A DNA stretch of 64,000 nucleotides from positions 2,356,001 through 2,420,000 of the forward strand of contig NZ_OX458333.1 in assembly GCF_949769195.1 (NCBI RefSeq). Direction: 5' to 3'. This DNA comes from Methylocaldum szegediense. GTDB taxonomy: Bacteria > Pseudomonadota > Gammaproteobacteria > Methylococcales > Methylococcaceae. Shown one piece after another: positions 9,501 to 17,064 of this stretch. The notes under the pieces were generated by a model. It was not told the origin of the DNA. It did no database searches and worked only from the letters and a program-made list of their open reading frames with translations. How positions within the stretch are numbered: the stretch's first letter is position 1; each line of letters starts with the position of its first letter. A program made the translations under genes and the position numbers.

Positions 9501-11120
9501 GTTCCCGCCCTGCTTCAAGGAGTCCCGCGCTCGGGCCCTGCGCCTTCGTCGACGATGCTCTTGCTGGGGCGGGTTTCCGAGTTCAGCGAAACCCTCCGTC
9601 AGGAGTTGAACACCGCCGGCTACGTGACACGGCAGCTGGTTCCCGCTCGGGAAACCCGTACCGTGGACGGCGATCGCCTGGAGGTCGACCTGTCCTCGCC
9701 CAAAGGCTTGGAAGGCATACGTGAGTTCCTTAGAGCCGGCGGCAAACCGCTGGGCGGACTGATCAGTCTTTTGAGCGTGGATGTGCCCGAAAGCGCCGAG
9801 GAGGATCGATCTACAGACGCTCGGGCATTGTTCCTGACACTGAAAGCACTGGAACCAGACTTCAAGGAAACCGCTCGGTCCGGCGGCGGTTGGCTGATCA
9901 ATCTAACCGCCCTGGACGGACAGTTCGGCCTGAAACGCTCGCAGCTATTTGCAGCGGAGCGGACCGGAACGCTCGGGGTGGCCAAGTGTGCGGCCCGCGA
10001 ATGGCCACATCTCAAGGTGAAGTGTATCGATCTCGATCCGACTCTCGGGCCTTCTGATTGGAGCGATAGGATCCTGACCGAATTGCGCCACGACGATCAC
10101 ACCTTGGAAATAGGCTACTCCAGGGAAGGACGCTGGCGGCTCGACCTCGTACCGCGCCGCAACCACGGCACGATACGGCCGGACCTTGAGCTGGACGTGG
10201 GCGCCGTTCTTTTGGTCACGGGCGGGGCTTACGGCATCACCGCGGACATCGTACGCGGCTTGGCGCAAAACCGAAGCCTGAAGCTGGTGCTGGTAGGGCG
10301 GAGTCCGCTGCCGGAACCGGAATCGCCGGCTACCCGTGATCTCGCCGATCCGAATACGCTTCGGCAATTCCTCATCGGCGAAATGAAGCGCAAGAGCGGC
10401 AAGGTTAAACCCAGCACAGTCGAAGCGGAACTGCGGCGCATTCTCAAAGAACGGCAGATCCGTGCCAATCTAGCCGCGCTTAAGGATGCCGGCGCGGAAG
10501 TCGACTACCACGCCTTGGACGTGCGCGATGCCGTCGCCTTCGGGCGATTGATCGACGATATCTACCAGCGCTTCGGACGAATCGACGGCGTGCTCCACGG
10601 TGCGGGCATCATCGACGACAAACTGATTCGCGACAAGACGCCTGAATCCTTCGACGCGGTCTACGACACCAAAGTCGTCTCGGCCCTAACCTTGGCCCGC
10701 AAGCTGGACCCCGCGAAGCTGAAATTCCTGGTGTTCTTTTCCTCGATCGCCGGCCGCTTCGGCAACATAGGCCAATGCGATTACAGCGCCGCCAACGAGG
10801 TCTTGAACAAGCTGGCCGACCGGCTCGGCGCGGAATGGCCGAACGTCCACACCGTTTCCATCAACTGGGGTCCTTGGGATTCCGGCATGGTGAACGACGA
10901 GCTGCGCAAGCTGTACGCGTCCCGAAACATACGCCCCATCCCTGTGGAAACCGGGGTACGGCACTGCCTGGACGTGTTGGCACGCTGCGACCGGCGGGAG
11001 CCGGAGCTGGTGATCACCGCGAGCCTCGAAGCTATCGCCGGGCTCGGGCGTACGAAACCACGCGAAGGAAACGCGCGGCCCGAGACCACCCCGACCGCAT
11101 TGACGCCAGCTGTAGCCTAA
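3576..11120 (+). CDS. Type I polyketide / PUFA-like synthase: NPD-NPD-KS-AT-ACP-KR
   Basis: 2514 aa. Two FMN-dependent nitronate-monooxygenase/PfaD-like modules come first (about residues 1-220 with GHEAGG, and 315-620 with GNECGGHTGP). A ketosynthase follows (about 683-1120), with Cys883 in DAACASS, His1018 in EAHGTGT and His1058 in MIGHTK, so the KS triad is intact. The acyltransferase (about 1255-1560) carries Ser1360 in GHSYGEY. One acyl carrier domain has Ser1883 in DLGIDSIKR. The C-terminal ketoreductase (from about 2205) has VTGGAYGIT and the YSAAN catalytic region. The DLGIDS carrier and the KS-AT-ACP-KR order resemble PfaA and HglE-type iterative synthases. The PfaD-like reductases would act as enoyl reductase. 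The dehydratase is supplied by a downstream gene. It likely builds a long acyl chain for the type III PKS that follows. Confidence 0.9.
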   Translation: METLIAITPAHCLDPQIAIAALRAQGIGILDLGYRDTPDTLPSVMDTLASAASESQRWGIRWDVLGSPTRDLTRLSERLPYQVPILVLAGLNPAELTALRKRTKAIARRVFIEVYDLPSAQAAIAAGCDGLIVKGHEAGGSVSRHSSFILLQELKGRLSIPYWIQGGIGLRSAAAAALAGASGVVLCEQLWLTDESPFVRSNQHTMWSQLDGSETVLLDDEETPFRLFARSGRDKLQELEQRIARGESWRDLLVQHLRETDDALLPLGQDIAFAAPLAKRYGTVGRILTAIKESIDSLIEQARSQKTLAADSPLARKHRTRFPIVQGPMTRVSDTAPFAKAVAEAGGLPFLALSVMRKPQVQTLLSSTRALMGDKPWGIGLLGFMPLELRQEQLDVIREIKPPFAIIAGGRPSQARELEALSITTYLHVPSPGLLGSFLKEGARKFIFEGNECGGHTGPRTSFILWESAIEVLTTAELNDPESVQVLFAGGIHDELSAAMLSVLAAPLVARGMSVGVLMGTAYLFTEEIVRTGAVVNEFQAQAIACKETTLLQSGVGVYTRCAKTEFCDEFNRTRRELKMALESEERTLKVLELLNIGRLRIASKGIAHNNQPGAAGVGERYVKVNVQTQRREGLYMLGEVARLRNKTLTIAELHASIATGSQELLASTIKRTEKKHWMRPQRDDIAIVGMACLMPGASDMRQYWQNILRRVDAIREVSDDRWRPADFFDPKRGTPDKVYSKWGGFLDDIQFDPTVFGIPPAALRSIEPMQLLALDVAKRALEDAGLDRRPFPRERTSAIFAAGGMNDLGTIYIFRTLLAHYLPKVPGLPEATRKHIIETLYKHELPAWTEDSFPGFLGNVVAGRVANRLDLGGTNFAVDAACASSLAALDVAIKQLRCGDADVALVGSIDGTNNAVSFMAFAQTHALSPRGKCRPFDDSADGIAIGEGVAAVVLKRLSDAERDGDRIYAVIKGIGASSDGRNRSLTAPHPQGQVRALRRAYEDAGVNPSTIGLIEAHGTGTAVGDKSEIESINTAFGDCNPAPRSCAIGSVKSMIGHTKVSAGLAGLIKASLALKHRVLPPTLGVEKPNSRVDFTNSPFYINTETRPWLAPSNGHPRRCGVSAFGFGGTNFHVVLEEYGGDYRDTDTIDLNPRDAEPFIFFGPNHAQIVQKMERLKQGLEYPEYLDLGQLAYSLHREQAKNGADAGSRTCRLAIVATSTADLKQKLDLALRELRNGNRTELKHPQGIYYRESDTTGRLCFLFPGQGSQKINMLRDLVVTLPELHGFFERADTLLAERLPEPLSRFIYPLPVFSDEERERQQNALNATQIAQPALGAVELAAFELLKRYGIRPDVTAGHSYGEYVALYAAGALSGDDLIRLSEIRGRIAAEAGQGSQGAMAAVDADGTRIGKLIAEHNLAVSIANLNAPDQTIIAGTAEAIDAAAATLTKASLRVTKLPVKGAFHCSAMAEASGALAAELAKVELRPPEFPVFSNTTADRYPQEPEEIRALLARHLTEPVRFVDEVNRLYEAGVRIFVEVGPGLVLSGLVDRILADRPHAALGIDAPGRPGWLQLSHLLSQLFALGIPVRFETWFKRRGLKELSLAELFAQARAKANPGPLVWRINGGRAVPWRETADTSRNVVPLPTGSKAPAQAAQASSTRPSLASVQDFPTTTRRYSMAIHEASNTTSPAMRPPPDGTPPMSDPRFSLIQNCVAQLIDLQREQQRTLCSFLDFLHANLAGVPVSAQNWTAASAATSARQETQPIAAAAVSGGAVLNSVPPAPTLPLQLRTGNPGETGEKPFSVVPTSPARSGGPAPSKADGSGDAAPLTAVKTASAGGNGLAPTEQFKADLLRSVSERTGYPEDMLDLDAHMEADLGIDSIKRIEVFSALKDHHNLLEGRDEETVLEELSGLKTLNEIIAWYDRLRESKPQEGGVDFSKKSQTPPSNSPVEVVESNAYAEQPDPVECYVLKPVPALLQGVPRSGPAPSSTMLLLGRVSEFSETLRQELNTAGYVTRQLVPARETRTVDGDRLEVDLSSPKGLEGIREFLRAGGKPLGGLISLLSVDVPESAEEDRSTDARALFLTLKALEPDFKETARSGGGWLINLTALDGQFGLKRSQLFAAERTGTLGVAKCAAREWPHLKVKCIDLDPTLGPSDWSDRILTELRHDDHTLEIGYSREGRWRLDLVPRRNHGTIRPDLELDVGAVLLVTGGAYGITADIVRGLAQNRSLKLVLVGRSPLPEPESPATRDLADPNTLRQFLIGEMKRKSGKVKPSTVEAELRRILKERQIRANLAALKDAGAEVDYHALDVRDAVAFGRLIDDIYQRFGRIDGVLHGAGIIDDKLIRDKTPESFDAVYDTKVVSALTLARKLDPAKLKFLVFFSSIAGRFGNIGQCDYSAANEVLNKLADRLGAEWPNVHTVSINWGPWDSGMVNDELRKLYASRNIRPIPVETGVRHCLDVLARCDRREPELVITASLEAIAGLGRTKPREGNARPETTPTALTPAVA

Positions 11121-11180
11121 TGATCGAGCAAGCATTCGACCGCACTGACAGGTGAACTCGAAAAGGAGTTAACGGAGCAC

Positions 11181-12410
11181 ATGGATATGGCAACAAACGT
11201 ACACAATGCGGTGTTGGCGGATTTCACCCCGGTGCGGGTGTCGAAACCGGTCCCACAGCGTATCACCCTCGAACTTTCGGCATTTGGTTTCGCCAAGGCC
11301 CATTGCTTGAACAACGGCATCAAGGATAAGGAAGGCTTTCGCCGGGTTTATAGGGAAGTGAAAGAGAAGTTTGACAAATACGCACTCTCGCCTTCTCATA
11401 TCAAGCGCCGGCAGCTGGTGTTTTTTCCCCGCCTCACCGATATCCGCTTCGCGGACGGCGAGTTCGTGCTGGCCGCCCCCGAGTTCGAGCACCTGCAAAT
11501 ATTCAAGGACAAGAACGACCCCAAGGGAATCGATCTCAAAGCCCGACACGAGAGCTACGGCAAGGTGGTTGCCGGATGCCTGAACCAAATGTACGACGAC
11601 AGGTCCGAGGCGCCGGATGACGTCATTCACGTGACCTGTTCCGGTTATCTGGCCCCTAGCCCCGTCGAGCGCATGGTAGCGAATAAGGAATGGTTCAACA
11701 CCACGGTCACCCACAGCTATCACATGGGCTGCTACGGTGCCTTTCCCGCCATCAAGATGGCACATGGCTTCCTGTCGTCCTCCCGATTTTCGGTGACGCC
11801 TCCGAAGACGAGGGTGGACATCATCCACACCGAGTTGCTGTCCATGCACAACAACATCGAGGATTTCCGTGCCGAGAACATCATCACCATGACCTTGTTC
11901 GCGGACGGATTCATCCGCTACTCGATGTATCCGGAAGAAGTAGCGCGGGAGAAGAGACTTCCGGGGTTCAAGATCCTAGCGTTCAACGAGCATCTCTTGC
12001 CCGACTCCGCCGAAGACATGACCTGGGTGCCGGGTTCCCACCAATTCCATATGACCCTGTCGGTCATGGTGCCCGTGGTCCTCAAGAAACATGTTCGCTC
12101 CTTCGTCGAGTCCTTGTTGCGTCGGCTGGACATCGATTTCGAAACGGAAAAGGACAAGCTGACCTTTGCCATCCATCCGGGCGGACCGAAGATCGTTGAA
12201 CACATCCAGGACGAGTTGCGTTTGCGGGAAGACCAGGTGGCGATCAGCAAGGAGGTATTCCGCGAAAACGGCAATATGTCCTCGGCAACGGTGCCCCATA
12301 TTCTGAAAGCGATCCTGGACGAACAGACTATTCCCCGCGGTAGGCGCGTCGTTGCCCTGGGCTTCGGGCCGGGGCTCACGATCACCGGCCTGGTTTTGGA
12401 GAAGATCTGA
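11181..12410 (+). CDS. Type III polyketide synthase (chalcone/stilbene synthase superfamily)
   Basis: 409 aa, normal for the family. The thiolase-fold triad is visible: Cys184 in HMGCYGAFPA, His332 in HPGGPKIV and Asn365 in GNMSSAT. The C-terminal GFGPG loop (about residue 394) is also typical. Bacterial homologues condense a long acyl starter with malonyl-CoA to give alkylresorcinols or alkylpyrones. The gene lies 60 bases behind the type I synthase and only 2 bases before the DH-PPTase gene, so direct handover of an acyl chain from the type I enzyme is likely, as in Azotobacter-like phenolic lipid pathways. The ATG at 11181 or the one at 11187 could be used, since GGAG sits just upstream of both. 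Confidence 0.9.
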   Translation: MDMATNVHNAVLADFTPVRVSKPVPQRITLELSAFGFAKAHCLNNGIKDKEGFRRVYREVKEKFDKYALSPSHIKRRQLVFFPRLTDIRFADGEFVLAAPEFEHLQIFKDKNDPKGIDLKARHESYGKVVAGCLNQMYDDRSEAPDDVIHVTCSGYLAPSPVERMVANKEWFNTTVTHSYHMGCYGAFPAIKMAHGFLSSSRFSVTPPKTRVDIIHTELLSMHNNIEDFRAENIITMTLFADGFIRYSMYPEEVAREKRLPGFKILAFNEHLLPDSAEDMTWVPGSHQFHMTLSVMVPVVLKKHVRSFVESLLRRLDIDFETEKDKLTFAIHPGGPKIVEHIQDELRLREDQVAISKEVFRENGNMSSATVPHILKAILDEQTIPRGRRVVALGFGPGLTITGLVLEKI

Positions 12411-12412
12411 TC

Positions 12413-14281
12413 ATGAAGGAACTATCGAGCCACGCAATGGAAAGCGATCTTCTGCCTTTAATCGGGCGGGTCTACGAAATGGAATCGTTGAGAGCGCTCG
12501 AAACCCCGGAATACTCCGCAGCCGACTCGGCGGCGGCAACTTCCTCGGGAAGCACCTTCGACCAGGCGCCGGCAGACCCGGTTTGGACCGCACAGACGGC
12601 GGAACAAGAGGATGAGCCTGTGTTGCCTTTCATCGGACGCATTCTCGAGCATGTGCCCGGCCAGGCTATCGTCGTGGAACGCGAATTGAACCTGGACGAA
12701 GACCTGCACCTCGCCGATCATGCTTTCGTCCATGCGCCCGGGGTGAAGCCGTTGTACGCTTGCCTGCCGGTCGTTCCCATGACGCTGAGCCTCGAAATCT
12801 TGGCAGAAACCGCCGCCTGCCTCGCACCCGGCTACGGGCTGATCGGCTTTGAGGACGTCAAAGCCACGCGCTGGATCGAACTGGCCGATACCGACCGCCT
12901 CAGGCTTCGGATCACGGGCCGGCTCGATCAGTGGGATGCCGAGCGGAACACCGCCCATATCGCCGTCGCCATCCATGTCGAGAACCAAGCTACTCCGGCG
13001 ATCCAGGCGCGGGTCCTGTTTTCGACCCGGTATCGCCTCGACCTCGAGGTCAATTTCACCGAACTGGCTAACCCCTATCGCTATCCTCGGAGCGCCGAAG
13101 AAATTTATCGTGAGCGCCACCTGTTCCACGGCCCGATCTATCAATGCCTAGCTGGGGAGATCGTTCTGGGCGACCGCGGCGCGGTCGGCGAATTGGTGGT
13201 GCAGACGCCCGAGATCATGTTCCGGACCATACGAAAGCCCCAGTTTCTGACCGAACCCGCACTGCTGGATGCGGTCGGACAGCTGATCGGGATCTGGGCC
13301 ATGGAAAGAGAACGCTATGTGTTTCCCGTAAGCATCAAGAAGCTGGAGCTGTACAGGCCTACTCCGGCGCCCGGAACACGGTGCCCTACACGGATCGAGA
13401 TCACCCGCGACGAAGGCAAGCTTCTTTTCGTCGATGTTGAGATTCAGGACGGTGCCGGCACCGTTTGGATGCGGATCAAGGACTGGACCGACTGGAAGTT
13501 CCGCTGGGAGAAGCGACTCCTGAACTTCCGCCGATTGCCGACCCGCCATTTGCTAAGCCATACGTTGGACTTGCCGGGACTAACGCCCACCGCGAGCTGC
13601 CGGATGATCTCGAGTGACGACATCGCTGGTTTCGACAGCTCGCTACTGGCACGGTTTTGCCTGCATTTGGACGAAATGGAGACTTTTTCCGATATGCGGT
13701 CCCACACACCCGGCCAACAGCATTGGCTGCTGGGCCGTATCGCGGCCAAGGACGCCGCGCGCGAATGGCTGGCCCGGCAGGCAGGAACGGAGGAGATGCT
13801 GCACCCGGCCGCGTTGATCATTCGCAACGGCGAACAGGGTCAACCCGAGCTTGCACCCACCCCCGAGCTGCAGCAAGTACCGCGACTCAGCATCAGCCAT
13901 AGCGAGCATCGGGCGATAGCCGTCGCTCATGCGGGCCCCGTGGGCGTGGACATCGAACCGATCCGCCCACGCCCATCGAGCTTCGTGGAAACCATGGCCA
14001 GCGAGACCGAACGCTCGCTGCTCCGTGATTTAAAGGGCGACGCAGACGAATGGATCACGCGCTTGTGGTGCGCCAAGGAGGTCGCCGCCAAGCTGTTAGG
14101 GCTAGGCATGAACGGCTCGCCCAAAGTCTACGAGGCACAAGTGATGCGCGAGGACGGCCTGGTTCATATCGTCCATAGGGACAGCGGGCGGGCCATCGTG
14201 GTGCGTACGGTGCGTCGCGAAGAATTCGTGATCGCTTATGCCGGCCCCACCGTCACGGAGACGGAGGCGGGACTGGCCTAA
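12413..14281 (+). CDS. Polyketide dehydratase fused to 4'-phosphopantetheinyl transferase
   Basis: 622 aa. The first 60 residues look like a low-complexity leader. A hot-dog dehydratase-like domain spans about 70-370, with DHAFVHAPG around residue 103 as the probable catalytic His, followed by LPVVPMTLSLE, a pattern shared with PfaC/HglB-type dehydratases. The C-terminal part (about 410-615) is a Sfp-type phosphopantetheinyl transferase: ISHSEH, GVDIEP (about 510) and WCAKEVAAKLLG (about 551) supply the Mg and CoA binding residues. It would both dehydrate the growing chain and activate the carrier domain of the large synthase. It follows the type III PKS with a 2-base gap, so the two are surely co-transcribed. 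Confidence 0.85.
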   Translation: MKELSSHAMESDLLPLIGRVYEMESLRALETPEYSAADSAAATSSGSTFDQAPADPVWTAQTAEQEDEPVLPFIGRILEHVPGQAIVVERELNLDEDLHLADHAFVHAPGVKPLYACLPVVPMTLSLEILAETAACLAPGYGLIGFEDVKATRWIELADTDRLRLRITGRLDQWDAERNTAHIAVAIHVENQATPAIQARVLFSTRYRLDLEVNFTELANPYRYPRSAEEIYRERHLFHGPIYQCLAGEIVLGDRGAVGELVVQTPEIMFRTIRKPQFLTEPALLDAVGQLIGIWAMERERYVFPVSIKKLELYRPTPAPGTRCPTRIEITRDEGKLLFVDVEIQDGAGTVWMRIKDWTDWKFRWEKRLLNFRRLPTRHLLSHTLDLPGLTPTASCRMISSDDIAGFDSSLLARFCLHLDEMETFSDMRSHTPGQQHWLLGRIAAKDAAREWLARQAGTEEMLHPAALIIRNGEQGQPELAPTPELQQVPRLSISHSEHRAIAVAHAGPVGVDIEPIRPRPSSFVETMASETERSLLRDLKGDADEWITRLWCAKEVAAKLLGLGMNGSPKVYEAQVMREDGLVHIVHRDSGRAIVVRTVRREEFVIAYAGPTVTETEAGLA

Positions 14282-14310
14282 ACGCCATCAACACACGAAA
14301 GGATCGACTC

Positions 14311-15051
14311 ATGAGCAGGAATGGTGCGCCGCTGCTGGTAGAGCTGCGCCAGGTCGGAAAGATCTATTACCTCGGCGAGAGCCGTATCACGGCGCTCAAG
14401 GGAGTGAATCTGTCCATCCATAGGGGCGAGTTCGTGGCCGTTTGGGGTCCTTCGGGCTCCGGCAAATCCACCTTGTGCAATCTCATTGGACTGCTTGACA
14501 CCTGCTCCTCGGGCACGGTGCGTTTCGAGGGGCAGGACGTGGGCGCGCTGTCGGACGACCAGCGCAGTGAACTCAGAAACCGCGCCATCGGCTTCGTTTT
14601 CCAGAGCTTCAACCTGATTCCGGTACTCTCGGCCCTGGAGAACGTCATGCTGCCGCTGCAGATTGCCGGCGTTTCCACGGCACGAGCAAAGCGGGCGGCA
14701 CGGAAACGTCTGGCCGAAGTAGGGCTGGACGACCACGAAGCGCACCGCCCCGCAAAACTTTCCGGCGGACAGCAGCAGCGCGTCGCGATCGCGCGGGCCC
14801 TGGTCACCGATCCGGCGCTGGTGATCGCGGACGAACCCACGGCCAATCTGGATTCCGAAAATGCCTTGAGAATCACCGAACTCATGCGGAGACTCAACAG
14901 CGACAACGGCACCACCTTCGTTTTTTCCACGCACGATCAGCGTCTATTGGAACGCGTGGAACGCCAGATATTGATGCGGGACGGCGAGATCATCGACGAT
15001 CGTTCGCCAGACCGGCTGGAACTACGACTGGACCGATCGGTGCGCCTATGA
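14311..15051 (+). CDS. ABC exporter ATP-binding subunit, LolD/MacB type
   Basis: 246 aa. Walker A GPSGSGKST (about residue 47), signature LSGGQQQRVA (about 150) and Walker B LVIADEPTANLD are intact. The sequence belongs to the LolD/MacB/FtsE group that powers lipid or lipoprotein extraction from the inner membrane. AAGGA precedes the ATG. The stop overlaps the permease start by 4 bases (ATGA). Its place behind the synthases suggests a dedicated exporter for the cluster product rather than general lipoprotein sorting. Confidence 0.9.
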   Translation: MSRNGAPLLVELRQVGKIYYLGESRITALKGVNLSIHRGEFVAVWGPSGSGKSTLCNLIGLLDTCSSGTVRFEGQDVGALSDDQRSELRNRAIGFVFQSFNLIPVLSALENVMLPLQIAGVSTARAKRAARKRLAEVGLDDHEAHRPAKLSGGQQQRVAIARALVTDPALVIADEPTANLDSENALRITELMRRLNSDNGTTFVFSTHDQRLLERVERQILMRDGEIIDDRSPDRLELRLDRSVRL

Positions 15052-16298
15052 TCAGCTGGCTTAAACTCGCTCTACGAAATCTCTTCCGCAACCGGCGCCG
15101 TTCCCTGTTCACGATTCTAGCCATCGGCCTCGGCTTTGCGGCGGTCAACACGCTGGGCGGTTTTACCGCCTATATCTTCACCAGCCTCAAAGATTCCTAC
15201 ATCTACGCACAGGGCAACGGCCACCTCAGCATTTTCAAAGCCGGTTTTTTGCAGGAAGGTAAGCTCGATCCGACCCGCTATTTGATCGACGAAGATGAGC
15301 TGGCGCTCATTCACGATGTGCTCGCCCGGCATCCGGAAATTCTGGTGACGGCGCCCCAACTCCATATCTCGGGCCTACTTAGCAACGGAAAAGTTTCGAC
15401 GATATTCCTCGCCGCCGGACGCGTGCCTTCGGCTGTGAGCAAAATCAACAGTCACGCCCGCGGGCTGGTGGGAAGAATCCAGCTGTTCGATGGCAAGCCG
15501 TTGGAAGACGACATCATACACGGCGTGGGATTGAGCCGAGGACTCGCGGAACAGCTCAAGCTGGACCTAGGCTCCGATGCCGTAGCCATGGCGCCCACTG
15601 TGTCGGGACAGGTCAACGCGCTCGATGCCCAGGTGTTTCAGCTCTTCGATTCTCCGGTAGAAGCGCTGGAGGACAAGCTTATGTCGGTTTCGCTCAAGTT
15701 TGCCCAGAGCCTCTACGACACCAGTAGCGTAGACCGCGTCACCGTGCTTCTGGAGAGTGACGAATTGACCGAGACGACGCGCACCCAGCTGGCCGAAGAA
15801 TTGGCGGCACAGGGTTTGAACCTGGAGGTCAAGACCTGGAACGAGCTTTCTACCTTCTATACCAAGGTGAAGCAGATGTTCGACGTGATCTTCCTGTTCA
15901 CCTTCCTCATCGTATTCACGATCGTCGTCATGAGCGTGATCAACACGGTCAGCATGGCCATCATGGAAAGAACCCGCGAAATCGGCACACTGCGGGCGCT
16001 AGGTGTCAAGCGCCGCGGCATCGTCGGATTATTCGCGGCCGAAAGCATGCTGCTCGGAACTCTGGGATCGCTGTTGGGCATGGTCCTCACCGTGATCACC
16101 TGGTTGGGCGTTGCGCTCCTGAAGCCAACGTGGATACCGCCTCAGATCACCCGACGGGTACCCCTGGAGGTCTACCTGGTTCCGGATTACATGCTCTATA
16201 GCGTGTTACTGCTGATCGTTCTATCGCTGGCCGCAGCCAGTCTGCCGGCGCGCGCGGCGGCGCGCATGCAGATCGTCGGCGCCTTGGGACATACCTGA
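15048..16298 (+). CDS. ABC transporter permease, FtsX/LolC-E type
   Basis: 416 aa. One N-terminal membrane helix, a large periplasmic domain (about residues 45-270), then three further helices, which is the MacB/LolCE layout. The segment around residues 275-330 (SMAIMERTREIGTLRALG) is the characteristic FtsX coupling motif. It overlaps the ATPase gene by 4 bases. A single permease suggests a homodimer. It probably lifts the lipid product from the inner membrane and passes it to the LolA-like protein encoded next. Confidence 0.88.
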   Translation: MISWLKLALRNLFRNRRRSLFTILAIGLGFAAVNTLGGFTAYIFTSLKDSYIYAQGNGHLSIFKAGFLQEGKLDPTRYLIDEDELALIHDVLARHPEILVTAPQLHISGLLSNGKVSTIFLAAGRVPSAVSKINSHARGLVGRIQLFDGKPLEDDIIHGVGLSRGLAEQLKLDLGSDAVAMAPTVSGQVNALDAQVFQLFDSPVEALEDKLMSVSLKFAQSLYDTSSVDRVTVLLESDELTETTRTQLAEELAAQGLNLEVKTWNELSTFYTKVKQMFDVIFLFTFLIVFTIVVMSVINTVSMAIMERTREIGTLRALGVKRRGIVGLFAAESMLLGTLGSLLGMVLTVITWLGVALLKPTWIPPQITRRVPLEVYLVPDYMLYSVLLLIVLSLAAASLPARAAARMQIVGALGHT

Positions 16299-16317
16299 AC
16301 CAAACAAGGAGGACACG

Positions 16318-17064
16318 ATGATAACGACGCTCTTGTTCGGAAGCCTGTTTGCCTTGGCCGGCCTTTTGTTCGCGCCGGATTCATCGGCGGCACCCGACAT
16401 CAAGACGATACTGAGAACCGCCGATCAATCGCGAGGAAACCTTCAGGGCATTTCCTGGGAAGTCGTGGTGGAGTCCATAGAGAACGGGCGCAAGGACTCG
16501 TTGAACTACGACATCAAGGCGCGCGGCTTCGATATTTCCGGCATCAGCCTCGCGCCGCCGAAGTACAAGGGCAACAAGCTCTTGATGTCGAACAACAACA
16601 TGTGGTTCTACAAACCGGGACTCAGCAAGGCGGTTCCTATCTCGCAGCGTCAGAAGCTCATGGGCAACGCGGCCTACGGCGATATCGCTTCGACCAATTA
16701 CGCCGAAGACTACGACGCCGTGCAGTTGCCGGACGACAAGGTCGGCGACGAGGACTGCTATGTCTTCGACCTCACCAGCAAGAACGACAAGACCACCTAC
16801 GACAGGATCAAATACTGGATTTCGAAGAAACGCCTGGTAGGCGTGAAAGCCGAGTATTTCACGGTATCGGGAAAGAAATTCAAAATGGCCGAAATGGAAT
16901 ACGCCAATAAAGTGCTCATCGATGGAAAGGAGCGTCCGTTCATCTCGAAAATCACGCTGTACGACGAACTGATGAGCAAGGACGTGACCTATCTCAACCT
17001 CACCAAGCCACGATTCGAACCGCTTCCGGATTATGTCTTCAACCTCAATCTCTTTATGAAATGA
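16318..17064 (+). CDS. LolA-like periplasmic outer-membrane lipoprotein-sorting protein
   Basis: 248 aa with a clear signal peptide (hydrophobic residues 3-20, AxA-like cleavage near 25). The mature part matches the LolA-like group often annotated as outer membrane lipoprotein-sorting protein (an unclosed beta-barrel that carries lipids), with blocks such as NNMWFYKPG and WISKKRLVG. An AAGGAGG site precedes the ATG. Its stop overlaps the beta-barrel gene (ATGA). It would ferry the hydrophobic product across the periplasm. Confidence 0.8.
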   Translation: MITTLLFGSLFALAGLLFAPDSSAAPDIKTILRTADQSRGNLQGISWEVVVESIENGRKDSLNYDIKARGFDISGISLAPPKYKGNKLLMSNNNMWFYKPGLSKAVPISQRQKLMGNAAYGDIASTNYAEDYDAVQLPDDKVGDEDCYVFDLTSKNDKTTYDRIKYWISKKRLVGVKAEYFTVSGKKFKMAEMEYANKVLIDGKERPFISKITLYDELMSKDVTYLNLTKPRFEPLPDYVFNLNLFMK

